Assembly (NCBI RefSeq): GCF_964656455.1
Contig: NC_135720.1
Coordinates: 104,606,696 to 104,670,695 of the forward strand
Source of the DNA: Halichoerus grypus
Taxonomy: Eukaryota; Chordata; Mammalia; Carnivora; Phocidae
DNA: 64,000 nt
Direction: 5' to 3'
The number at the start of each line of letters is the position of its first letter. Position 1 is the stretch's first letter. The position numbers and the translations under genes were made by a program. The notes beneath the pieces are model-generated. The model did no database searches. It was not told the origin of the DNA and saw nothing but the letters and a program-made list of their open reading frames with translations. This document shows, one piece after another, positions 1 through 10,258 of the stretch.

Positions 1-2945
1 CCCAATGTGGAACTGGCCTTTTAGGAGATTCTGCCCTCCCATCACCATGCAGACTCCAGATCCAAGAGAAGAGAGTCCAGAAATTCTAATCCCAGCCCCA
101 CAACAGAACCCCACACATGTCAGGCCCCACCACCAAGATGTCAATGCCATACACTTGTGAAGGGCTCAGGCGCACGAGTCATCTTAGTGCTGAAGACCAC
201 TGCGTCAGACCATCTTCATGGTCTTTGAGGAGCTTTTGTTATGGGTTGATGGTTAAACCTAACTCCATTCAGCCCACATGTTTGGAGAACCGCTCTGTTG
301 CACAAATTTGTACCAAGTCATGTGAAGATGAACAAAGCCTGACCATTGCTCTCAGGGTGCTGGCAGGCTTCCAGCCGAGAGTGAATAACTGGAATAAGAC
401 AATAACCCCTCAACCCTTTCCAAACCCAAGACCCACGGAGCTGTGACACACAACTCTAAGGGGAACCCTTCACACTGTAGACCTTAGGTATGTCTCCAGA
501 ATGTGCTACCGACATGGGATGGGTGCACTGATGCCCCACAGCCCTGCCACCTGGAGCTACTACAAGAAGCGAAATAGCAAATGGAAGTGAACTGTGGGGC
601 TCACCTTTGACCATGCCTGGACTCCCATAAGCTGCTCCAGACTTATCTCATGTCATTCATTCCAAAAACGTGAGCTGCTTAATTTTTCTAACTCGATTGG
701 GAGGTCCCCGGGAGCATTTTTATACTGAAGATAAATACATAATGTATTGTCCAAAGTAGGACACTCCTGAGATCAAAAAGGGGAGCTGATAAGAATTACA
801 TCAGAACGAGCCAGGACTGCCCCAGGAAACAGGAAGTGAGGTCCCCCAAGTTATATTCCTGCTGTCTCCCCCTCAGTAGCTAGCACAGAACTTGGCACAT
901 CAGAAATATTAAGAACATTAAATATTTTATTGTTTGATGGATTTACGTCCCTCTTATCCGCTGAACCAAGTACAGAAACAAGCTTCATTTTTAGAGTGTC
1001 CTACTTTATAGCACCTAAACTTCCTTTGGCTCTCTGCATTGAGTTCATTTTCCTGGTAGACAGAGCAAAACGAGGTTGCAAGTTCCTTCATCAACCACAG
1101 AGCATAACAAAAGGGCATGCATCTGACTCACCCCTACCCCTTAAGGGGCATTCAAGCAGCAAAGCCATGGCCCTGCCCTCCAACTTGGAGCCTCCTAGAA
1201 GACTGTTAGGGCTTTCCCTGATGTTTGGGTTGAATTGGGGGAGGTAGGAGCAGGATCTTCACTTCCCTTGTAAAACATAGTAGAATAAGAGGAGAGCACT
1301 GGCAGAGTCATAAATGAACTGTTAGTTCCATGAACTTTTGGACCCAGTGCATGGCCCTGAATCCACAGTCAGTCGGCCAAGACAGTGAAGTCAGTAAAAT
1401 CAGGGCTGATGGCCTCTGTTCTTCTCACAATAATTTCCCTAGATGCCAGGTCCCCAAGCTGCTCCTTCCACTAGAGACTTCCTCCCCTGGCAACAGATAT
1501 TTTCTGGTACCTGCCTCCCTACCAAAGGTGCCTATCCTATGTTACATGCCCTTTACCATGGACCCTCCCTCTCCAAAAAAAACAGAAGCCTGCTCTAGTA
1601 TTGATGCACGCTAATGGGTAAAGCAGGCTGCCCCTCTCAGATTAACTATTTCTTTTTTGACAGGAGCCTTTTTGACCTGAAGGTATGCTCCTAGGAGGAG
1701 CATTTCTATTTCAGGCCAAAGGGTAGTTGGGCATCTTGGAGCTCTTAAAATTACATCCTATGTAAGTGGACACTTCTCCACTTACCCACAAAAACAGGGA
1801 GGACAGAGGCCAAACCCATCAGGAACTGAAAAGTGGTGCTCTGGGGCGATGGGTTGTGTTCTTTGGTTTTGTCTGTGACTTGCTCACAGCCCAGTCTCTT
1901 GAAAATAGACCCTCTGGCATCCCTGTGGCTCGTATCTGTGTGATTGGTCCTGCCACAGAGCCCAACTGAAATGACAGACACCCATGCAGAGACAGAGGGC
2001 CGGCCCTAATCAGGAACCTGGGCAGTTTCTTTGCGGGTCACGGGATCGAAGCATACGCCCGTTGGCAGATATCATGTTCCCTGTAAAGTCTAAAAGAGAA
2101 GGCGGAGAGGAAAAGCAATTGAAATGGCCAAGTGTGTCCCAAAGCTGGAGGGCTGAAAGGCAAAGATGAGGACTCTTGTCTTTTTCATTGGCTTTCTTCA
2201 CAGCTGTTTTTATTTTGCCAAATGTACTGGAATTAAAATGCTGATTAGAATTAGAGTCTCAGTTTGAGGCTTCAAGCAGGACTCTCTCTCTAATTATGGG
2301 ACTGCATCTCATCAGCTGCTCAGCAAGGAACACATGGTTTCCACTTGCGGGGACAGCGGTGCCCCTCATCCACTACAAATGTCCCCGGGGCCTCCACATC
2401 TCCGTCCAAAGGGGATGCTTCCAGGGACCAGGAAATAACCCAACAGCCCTAACTCCCTGACATTGGAGATCACCTTGACGCTCCTGGCACAAGACATCCT
2501 TAGCCCCTCTTTCAGCACCATATTCCCACTTCAGTGCCCTTCCCTCACATGCCAAGGACCCTCCTGTACACTGCCCCCTGGACATTGCCCTCTCCCTCAG
2601 AACTTTAGGGGGAAGGCGCATTTGTTGAGCATCCAGATGTCCCAGGTACTCCACTGAGTACCTGGCATCGCCATTCCATTTCCTCTCCATGGCCCAAAGG
2701 CAACAAGAGAAGTAACTTTCTGGTCACCCAGATGTTCCTAGTCAGAGCACAAATTGGAAACTATCTCTATAGCTCCAAAGCCCATGCTCATCTTAAGTCC
2801 CTTCTTTCCTACTCTGCCCGACTCAAAACTTAGCTGTCAGCCTTTCCAAACCTTTTGAGTCTACCTCTCAAATAACTAAAAAGCCAAAAACTAATGCTCA
2901 GTTGTCCATATTGCTAACAGTTTTAAATGGTTTAAATGCCCGCCC
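1..2945. other. No gene recognised; unique-looking non-coding DNA
   Basis: No recognisable exon, RNA gene or young repeat. Open frames reach only about 105 codons, occur on both strands at the same place and have no family resemblance. A weak L2-like 3' end lies near 845-925 (phrase 'cagaacttggcacat' followed by AT-rich sequence). Nothing else can be supported. Confidence 0.55.
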
Positions 2946-3222
2946 CTTTCTATCTTTGTCAAAGACTGCTGACTTTCAGTTCTGGATATCCAGATGGTGG
3001 TATACCCAGCTCCAACGTCTCCTCCCTTGTCTCTCTTTCTATCTGTTGGTGACAGATCCTCCCCTCTCCCCCCAAACCCCAACCCAAACACCAGGGCGAG
3101 GGCAGGGTGAGTGAGCTTTGGCCCAGAGGGAGATGTATGGGAACCAAGCTGTCTCCATAGCTGTCTTAGTTGTTGCTGTCATCATTCAAACACTTTCCAT
3201 CTGTAAACAGGAGTCTAACCTG
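2946..3222. repeat. Copy A of an unidentified ~250-bp duplicated element
   Basis: The sequence from 'tttctatctttgtc' to 'ggagtctaacctg' has a close relative at 7920-8232 in the same orientation, about 5 kb away. By eye the first ~200 bases are roughly 85-90% alike. Shared landmarks are 'gctgactttcagttctgg', a C-rich 'ctccccccaaaccccaaccc' block and 'gagtgagctttggcccag'. Length differences are a 3-base indel and about 45 extra bases near the 3' end of copy B. I do not recognise the family. It could be a segmental duplication or two copies of a lineage-specific repeat. Confidence 0.75.
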
Positions 3223-3548
3223 TGGGCTACAGGCCCTGGTGTCCTCAGAGTTATTACAAACAGTTTGTGAATCCATATGTGTGTCAGGCAATGTTAGGAT
3301 AGTGCATAGATGGATATAGATAGAGAGCATTACATACTGTTTCTCAAATGTATATAGATTAATAAAGTACAAATTCATTTTCAAGGACAAATTCAAAACA
3401 CTTCATACTTTCCAAGTATAGCAATCATCATATACATCTCCATGAAATGTTTTGAGCTTAAAAGAGGACTTCTCACTGAAAAAGTTTGGGAATCCTAGAT
3501 TAAAATATTATATAGCCCCCCACCCCCATCTTAACGTCCTGGGGTTAT
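3223..3548. other. AT-rich non-coding stretch
   Basis: AT-rich sequence with no gene. The phrase 'actgaaaaagtttgggaatc' near 3475-3495 resembles the terminal part of old hAT-type DNA transposons, but the rest is too decayed to assign. Confidence 0.4.
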
Positions 3549-3713
3549 AGACATTCAGTTCATTCAACAGTTGTGTGCTGGGTGTCCATTGTATGCCAGA
3601 CACTTTTCTAGGCAGTGGGGTTGTATTCATGAACATAACAGACAAAAACCTCTGCCCTCCTGGAGCATACATCCTGGTAGAAGGAGACAGAAAATAATAA
3701 AAAGTGTATTATA

Positions 3714-3900
3714 GGGGCGGCTGGGTGGCTCAGTGGGTTAAGCGGTTGCCTTCAGCTCAGGTCATAATCCTGGGGTCCTGTGATCAAGCCCCACATCGGG
3801 GTCCCTGCTCAGCAGAGAGCCTGCTTCTCCCTCTTCCTCCCTCTCTGCCTACTTGTGCTCTCTATCTCTCTGTCAAATGAATAAATAAAATCTTTAAAAA
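3714..3900 (+). mobile_element. CAN-SINE (tRNA-Lys-derived carnivore SINE)
   Basis: Full-length short retrotransposon: tRNA-like head 'ggggcggctgggtggctcag', CT-rich body and 'aataaataaaatcttt' A-tail. It is flanked by a 14-base target-site duplication 'aaaagtgtattata' at 3700-3713 and 3901-3914. It was mobilised in trans by L1 machinery and carries no protein. It sits inside an antisense L2. Confidence 0.95.
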
Positions 3901-4010
3901 AAAAGTGTATTATATGTTAGGTCAAAAGGGCCATAAAAATAAAATACTGCAGGATAAGGGGAACTTGAAGGTTCTGGAGGTGGGAATGTGATTTTAAAGA
4001 TGGTGGTCAA

Positions 4011-5374
4011 ACAATAGAGAACCCAGAAATGGACCCACAACTATATGGTCAACTCATCTTCAACAAAGCAGGAAAGAATATCCAATGGAGAAAAGACAGT
4101 CTCTTCAAAAAATGGTGTTGGCAAAACTGGAAGCAAATTGTAGAAGAATGAAACTGGACCACTTTTTTACAACATACACAAAAATAAATTCAAAATGGAT
4201 GAAAGACCTAAATGTGTGACAGGAATCCATCAAAATCCTAGAGAATAGAATCTTTGAACTTGGCTGTAGCAGCTTCTTACTAGACACATTGCCAAAGGCA
4301 AGGGAAACAAAAGCAAAAATTAACTATTGGGACTTCATCAAGATAAAAACTTCTGCACAGCAAAGGAAACAATCAGCAAAACTAAAAGGCACCCTACAGA
4401 ATGGGAGAAGATATTTGCAAATGGCTTAACTGATAAAGGGTTAATATCCAAAACCTGCAAAGAACTTATCAAATTCAACACCCAAAAAACAAATAATCCA
4501 GTTAAGAAATGGGCAGAAGACATGAATAGACACTTTTCCAAAAAAGACATCCAGATGGCTAACAGACACATGAAAAGATGCTCAACATCACTCATTGTCA
4601 GGGAAATACAAATCAAAACCACAATGAGATACCCCCTCACACCTGTTGGAATGCCTAAAATTAACAACGCAGGAAATGAAAGATGTTGGCGAGGATGTAG
4701 AGAAAGGGGAACCCTCCTACACTGTTGGTGGGAATGCAAACTGGTGCAGCCACTGTGGAAAACAGTATGGAAGTTCCTCAAAAAGTTAAAAACAGAGCTA
4801 CCCTACGACCCAGCAATCGCACTACTAGGTATTTGCCCAAAGGATACAAAAATACAGATTTGAAGGGGTACATGCACCCCGATGTTTACAGCAGCATTAT
4901 CGACAATAGCCAAACTATAAAGAGAGCCCTGCTGTCCATTGACTGATTGAATGGATAAAGAAGATGTGGTATACATAGACAATGGAATATTACGAGCCAT
5001 CAAAGAGAGTGATACTTTGCCATCTGCTCCGATGTGGATGGAGCTAGAGTCAGCCAGAGAAAGACATATACCATTTGATTTCACTCATATGTGGAATTTA
5101 AGAAAGGAAACAGATGGGGGGAGTGGTAAGGAGAGAGGGAATAAACCATAAGACACTCTTAACAACAGAGAACAAACTGAGCGTTGATGGAGGGAAGTGC
5201 GTGGGGGGATGGGCTAGATGAGTGATGAGCATTAAGGAGGGCACTTGTGATGAACACTTGTATTGTATGTAAATGATGAATCACTGAATTCTATTCCAGA
5301 AACCAATATTGCACTGTATGTTAACTAACTAGAATTTAAATTAAAAATGAATGAATGAATAAATAAATAAATAA
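4011..5374 (+). mobile_element. 5'-truncated LINE-1, 3' part of ORF2 plus 3' UTR
   Basis: About 1.36 kb of sense L1, from the late part of ORF2 ('acccacaactatatggtcaactcatc') to a short 3' UTR and an (ATGA/ATAA)n tail. The flanking duplication is 'ggtggtcaa' at 4002-4010 and 5375-5383. It is truncated at the 5' end as most L1 insertions are. Several stops and frameshifts make it inactive and place it older than the L1 at 18.4 kb. Confidence 0.92.
4327..4863 (+). pseudogene. LINE-1 ORF2 C-terminal remnant (~178 codons)
   Basis: Open stretch encoding the C-terminal region of L1 ORF2, which lies beyond the reverse transcriptase. It includes the tryptophan/cysteine-rich segment (RCWRGC..., LLHCWWEC) typical of the L1 cysteine motif, followed by [10 protein letters not shown] and the DPAIALLGI stretch. 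In L1 this region binds RNA and helps target-primed reverse transcription. Here it is a fragment with no start or upstream domains, ended by TGA at about 4861. The matching segment of the L1 at 18.4 kb is similar but broken elsewhere. Confidence 0.9.
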
Positions 5375-5430
5375 GGTGGTCAAGATGGACCTCACTGAGG
5401 TATGCTTTGAACATGGGAATGATCTCTTAT

Positions 5431-6013
5431 GGGCTTTCTAGCAACATTCTCAAGCCAAAGACTTCCCTTTGGGTAGGCATTTCCAGATCTTAAAAGGGCA
5501 AGGGGGAGATGTTAGGGGGCTTAGGGGGTCCCACAAAGATTCCTCATAGGCCCTGTCTGCCCATGGTGCCTGGCCTCATGGAAACATGAAGGAACTGAAT
5601 GACTTTGATCCTTCCCTTTCCTAAAAGTACACAACAGAGTTGCTTCCTAAATGCCCATGTGTGGAGGGCCTAGGCCCCTGTCTTGTCCTTCCAGGTCTCT
5701 TTAGGCCAAGAGGCCAGATCCCTCAGCATGGAGCCAGCCACACACAAGCAGGCAGCCCACCCCAGGCACACACTTATTCCAGAACTATCTGCCCTGCCCC
5801 ACTTCACACGCAGCATCCTCAGTCATCTGTCTGTGTTACATTGACCTTTGACCTGGCCTGGCACACTTCCAAGTTCATTCTCCCCTATGACAGAAACTAA
5901 CGTGGGCCATGCCCTTTTTGCTCCTGACTAGTCCCAGATACCCTTGACTTTTAGGAGTTGCCCAAATACTCCAACTCCAAAAAGCAAAAGTGTCTTTATA
6001 GGCCCAAGACATT
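5431..6013. other. No gene recognised
   Basis: Moderately C-rich sequence between the L2/L1 cluster and the next SINE. No repeat family or coding signature recognised; the short open frames look like chance. Confidence 0.45.
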
Positions 6014-6031
6014 AAGAATCCTGAGTTTTCT

Positions 6032-6230
6032 GGGGCACCTGGGTGGCTCGGTTGTTAGGCATGTGCCTTCGGCTCAGGTCATGATCCCAGGGTCCTGGGA
6101 TCAAGCCCCGCGTCGGGCTCCGTGCTCCGCAGGAAGCCTGCTTCTCCCTCTGCTGCTCCCCCTGCTTGTGTTCCCTCTCTCACTGTGTCTCTCTCTGTCA
6201 AATAAATAAATAAAATCTTAAAAAAAAAAA
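6032..6230 (+). mobile_element. CAN-SINE
   Basis: Head 'ggggcacctgggtggctcgg', body with 'gcctgcttctccctct' and an 'aaataaataaataaaatctt' tail. It has a long duplication 'agaatcctgagttttct' at 6015-6031 and 6231-6247. The long exact duplication indicates a fairly recent insertion. Confidence 0.95.
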
Positions 6231-6247
6231 AGAATCCTGAGTTTTCT

Positions 6248-6963
6248 GAATCTATTTTTCCACTCTAAGAAAATCACCTTTTAGATCACCAGGAAATTTT
6301 TCTTGTGAAGGTCTCTTGGCACCAAGAAACAAAGTCCTGAGATGCACCCCTGATGGGTGAAGGGGGTGCTGGCTGCTCATGTGACACTTGTCCCCATGAC
6401 TCAGGTCTCAGCAACTTGCCTGATTACCTCTCAAGGATGAATCAAACCTCAGAACTACAGTTGCTCAATCCACAAACACCAAGGGGGGCCACATAGAGGC
6501 TTCTTGCCCATGCCCTTCTTGGTAGACAATTTGCAGAAAGCCCTACTCATGGTGCTCTCCTCAGAAATGAGGTGGACTGTCTGGGCCCACGGCACCACCC
6601 ATTGGCCCAGGGTGGGACCCATGTATGGGGAGCAATCAGACTTCTTCCTTTGGGGAAGGGAGGTAGGCATGGGAAGCAGGAACTGAAAAATGTTTTAGTA
6701 TAGAAAGAAGGGTTCTCTTGGGCCTTGGACAAGAGGAGAAAGTACCCTGAGAAAACAAGGTGGGGGGTGGGGAGAAGAAGCCAAGAGAAGCATGGAAGAC
6801 AGAGACCAGTAGCCCACAGAGAGTTCAAGAAATCAACATTCTTCATTTCCCCAATGGAGTCTTGGGACAAGCTGGCCTCAGTGCTGGGAGGTGCCCAAGC
6901 TCCCCCTTGCTTACTTGGGCTAGTTGAAGTCAGGTTCTGCTCCTTAAAACCAAGATAATCTTG
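6248..6963. other. No gene recognised
   Basis: Mixed-composition DNA. Opposed open frames of 60-146 codons overlap on both strands (6455-6987) and share no recognisable domain, so I treat them as chance. Confidence 0.45.
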
Positions 6964-7150
6964 GGGCTCAGTCAGATAATCATACAATTCTTGATTTTGG
7001 CTCAGGTCATGGTCTCAGGGTGGTGGGATCGAGCTCTGCGTCTGGCTCAGTGCAGAGTCTGCTTGAGATTCTCTCTTGCCTTCTCTCTCTCTGCCCCTCC
7101 CCTCCACTCTCTCTCTCAAATAAATAAGTAAATAAAGATTTTTTTAAAAG
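6964..7150 (+). mobile_element. CAN-SINE with decayed head
   Basis: Body reads 'gattttggctcaggtcatgg' through a CT-rich stretch to 'caaataaataagtaaataaag'. The first ~20 bases of the head are rearranged ('gggctcagtcagataatcat'). Imperfect duplication 'agataatcttg'/'aaataatcttg' near 6953 and 7153. Older than the SINE at 6.0 kb. Confidence 0.85.
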
Positions 7151-7163
7151 TAAAATAATCTTG

Positions 7164-7763
7164 CACTATACCACTCCCCAGGCCCTGAATGTATGTGCGC
7201 TTAGCTGCTGTGCCAGCTATTGGGCCAGCTGGAGCAGCATGCTTTGAGCCAGGCAGCCAGGGGGCCATGCAGATGCTGAGGGTCCACATCCCCATGGAGT
7301 AGTGGCCTTGCTCCCAGACCTCTGCTCTGGGGCTGCACCTTCATCTCAATTTCCTGATTTGTTCTTTAGGTTTCTCTCCTTAGCCTAGGTTCCACTCCTT
7401 AGCCTAGGTTCCAATCTCCTTTCTAGAGCATTTCAGCCCTGGTCTTGAATTTGTCAACATTTTTTTCTTTATTATAATAACCATTGTCTTCTGATCATAA
7501 ACTATCAGGATGATAGTTAGGTCTAGGAGGCACATGATGGGGAGCTTCTGGAGTGCTGATAACCATTCTGTTTCTTGACCTGGTGGTGGCTGAAAGGGAG
7601 TTGACTTCATAGCCATTCAGTAAGCTGGGCACATATGTTTTATACACTTTTATATGTAAGTTATTTATTACATATTTTAAAAGATGTTGACATTGAAGAC
7701 ATTGTCCCAGCCCTTGAAGAGGTTGCAATCTCTTTAGAGCCTCACTGGAACTGGGCTCCACCC
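7164..7763. other. No gene recognised; holds a small tandem duplication
   Basis: Unassigned sequence apart from the exact 19-base tandem duplication listed separately. No coding or repeat signature. Confidence 0.45.
7376..7413. repeat. Exact 19-bp tandem duplication (2 copies)
   Basis: The unit 'ctccttagcctaggttcca' occurs twice back to back with no mismatch, which suggests a recent slippage event. Confidence 0.9.
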
Positions 7764-7862
7764 AGATGCCTCCCCCCACCCCCCGCCCTCACCTCCTCTT
7801 CCCTTCCTCCCACTCCTCCTTCTCCTCCTCCTCCCCCACACTTTGTTCTTGCCCACCCTCTG
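7764..7862. repeat. Pyrimidine-rich low-complexity tract
   Basis: About 100 bases almost entirely of C and T, with runs such as 'cctccccccaccccccgccc' and (CTCCTT)-like pieces. It lies just upstream of copy B of the duplicated element. Spurious open frames rich in Pro/Ser or Gly/Glu arise here. Confidence 0.85.
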
Positions 7863-7919
7863 GTTTCTCTTCCTCCCCACCTTCCTGCAGACCTACCGGT
7901 AACCCGCAGTCCTCCACCC

Positions 7920-8232
7920 CTGCTCTTTCTATCTTTGTCCAAGATTGCTGACTTTCAGTTCTGGATACCCAGATGGTGTCTCCCTCCCCAGTTCCAATGC
8001 CCCCTCTCTTGTCTCTCTTTCTATCTGTTGGTGGCAGATCCTCCCTTCTCCCCCCAAACCCCAACCCAAACAGCAGGGTGAGGGCAGGGCGAGTGAGCTT
8101 TGGCCCAGAAGGAGATGCAAGGAGACCAAGCAGGGCCCTTAGTTGTTGATGTATTATGGACAGCTAATGCTTGTGGATTTGGAAGTGTTTGCATCTCCCT
8201 AAGGTCTTCCATCTGGAAAAAGGACTAGAACT
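7920..8232. repeat. Copy B of the unidentified ~250-bp duplicated element
   Basis: Same orientation as 2946-3222 and homologous from 'ctttctatctttgtc' to 'aggactagaactg'. Compared with copy A it has three extra bases (around 7975-8000) and about 45 extra bases near 8150-8200. Both copies keep the same + strand frame open (including DFQFW and CLSFYLLV) and also a − strand frame. There is no start-to-stop gene structure, so coding is unproven. Confidence 0.75.
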
Positions 8233-8725
8233 GATGGAGAGGCAAAAAGACTCAAACAAATGAAAGTTGCACCACAGTCTTGGATAAGAAGACTCAATGT
8301 CCAAGGAGACCATCAAGCATTCTTCAGTTACTGTTTTGATTCAATGAAATTCCAATAAAAATATTAACATGTATTTTTTAACCAGATTATATTATTTTAA
8401 ATTTCATATGGAAAAGACAACCAAACAAACAAAAAATAGCCCAGATAACTCTGAAAAAGAAGAAAAATGAGAAGGTCATATCCTACCAGATATAAAACAT
8501 GTTTAATATTTTAAAAAACGGTAATATTGGCACATACATAGACAAACCGATGGAACATAATAGAAAGACCAGAAATGAGTCTAAATAATATAGGATTTTG
8601 TTATGATAAAGGTATCATTTCAAATCATTGGTGAAAAAAATTGATTGTTGAATAAGCAGTATTGGAGTATCTTGCTAATAAGATAGATAAAAGTAAACTT
8701 GGACTCAACTAGAAAATTCAAAATT

Positions 8726-8948
8726 GGAGCACCTGGGTGATTCAGTCGGTTAAGCTTCTGAGTCTTGATTTCAGCTCATGTCATGATCTCAGGGTCATGA
8801 GATCGAGCCCCCCTTCAGTCTCCACACTGGGTGTGGAGCCTGCTTAAGATTCTTTCTCTCTCCCTCTCCTTCTGCCTCCCCCTCACCTCACTGCCCCTCC
8901 CCACACACACACTCACGCGTGCACTCTCTCTCTCTTTAAAAAAAAAAA
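8726..8948 (+). mobile_element. CAN-SINE inside old L1
   Basis: Complete SINE from 'gagcacctgggtgattcag' through the CT-rich body (with a short CA run) to an A-tail. Duplication 'agaaaattcaaaatt' (8711) / 'agaaaactcaaaatt' (8949), one mismatch. Confidence 0.93.
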
Positions 8949-9880
8949 AGAAAACTCAAAATTGATGAAAGACTTAGACAAGAGGTAAATAAAACTATAA
9001 AAGTGCTAGAAAAAGACTTGGAAGAATTCCCTAAAGACCTGCAGTAGAGAAGGGTTGCCTAACTATAACAGATTATCCATATTATATAAGCAAAGGTTGA
9101 TTTGATTACATGAAATTCAAAAACTTCTGCATGGCAAAACAAAAAAACAACAAACATCCTAAGCAAAAAAAAAAAAACTTTTAGAAGTCAAACTAGGAAG
9201 AAACATTTGCAACTTATTCTCAGTAAGGAAGAGTTGATCTCTACAATAAATGAAGAACTCCTACAAATTAGTAAGAAAAAGACCAACAACACAGCACAGA
9301 AATAGGCAAGGGATAGGAACAGATAATTTCTAAAAAAGAGCTACAGATATCTCTTAAGCACTTGAAAATACATACACTCTCACTCATGATAATATAATAC
9401 AAAACTATTCCGCTTTTCTCATCAAAATGATAAAATTCTGAAAGTTTGAACACACATTCTGCTGGTGAAATTGTTCAGAAAATGGCATTCTCATACATTG
9501 CTGAGAGGAATAAAAATTGGCATGACCAACCCCCACAGAGGGCAATTTGGCATCTATCAAAATGTAAAATACACCTTATCCTTTGACCCAGCAGTTCCAC
9601 TTCTAGGAACTCATCCTTCAGGTAAACTGGGATATATGCAAAATGACATACGTGCAGGATGTTGTTGCATTATTATTTGTAATTAGCAATAGGGGAACTG
9701 GTCAAATCATTCATAGTACCTCCTGTAATGGAATACTACATATCTATTGAAAAGACAGAGGATTCTTTATGCTCTTTATTATTGTATGGAAATACTTCCA
9801 GGACGTAGTGAGAAAAGCAAAATGCACTAAAATATGACACCATTCATGAGAAAAGCAAGGATCAAAATAATACAATTATT

Positions 9881-10058
9881 GGGGCATGAGCCTTCGGCTC
9901 AGGTCATGATCCCAGGGTCTTGGGATCGAGCCCTACATTGGGCTCCCTGATCAACGGGGAGTCTGCTTCTCCCTCTCCCACTGCCCCTCCCCCTCCTCGC
10001 TCTCTCTCTCCTCTCTCTCTCAAATAAATAAATAAAATCTTTTTTAAAAATTAAAAAA
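9881..10058 (+). mobile_element. CAN-SINE with internal head deletion, inside old L1
   Basis: Begins 'ggggcatgagccttcgg', so most of the first promoter box (cctgggtggctcag) is missing; the rest is normal to the 'aaataaataaataaaatctt' tail. Duplication 'aatacaattat' on both sides. Because A-box DNA is lost this copy could not be transcribed well by RNA polymerase III, unless the deletion came after insertion. Confidence 0.9.
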
Positions 10059-10258
10059 AATACAATTATCTTGCAAATTTACAAAACAAAATCTGAATGG
10101 AATAATGAGCCAGCAACAATGTCTACCCATCAGATGGGCTAGGAACTGAGCGTAGAGGGGACAAACGTGGGAGTGCATCTTTTTACTCTAGACCTTTAAA
10201 CGTTTCTAAGTGTTGGAACCCTATATACGTTATCTATTCAAAAAATAAATTTAAAATG

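Larger units (their letters stand above)
3549..5430 (-). repeat. Ancient L2 LINE fragment, interrupted by a SINE and an L1
   Basis: Antisense L2 3'-end sequence is seen as 'ttcattcaacagttgtgtgctgggtgtccattgtatgccagacac...ctgccctcctggagcatacatcctggtag', in pieces at 3549-3713, 3915-4010 and 5375-5430. A CAN-SINE and a 5'-truncated L1 sit between the pieces. The last piece continues the L2 logic ('ggtggtcaagatggacctcactgagg'). Old mammalian repeat; the ends are approximate. Confidence 0.75.
8250..10258 (+). repeat. Old LINE-1 (L1M type), ORF2 end and 3' UTR, carrying two SINEs
   Basis: Decayed L1 in sense orientation, recognisable from 'gataagaagactcaatgtcc', 'tcaatgaaattccaataaaa', 'taaggaagagttgatctctac', 'gacccagcagttccacttct' and the terminal region ending near 'aaaataaatttaaaatgatcc'. 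Many stops and indels. CAN-SINEs are inserted at 8726-8948 and 9881-10058. Subfamily not assigned. Confidence 0.8.
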
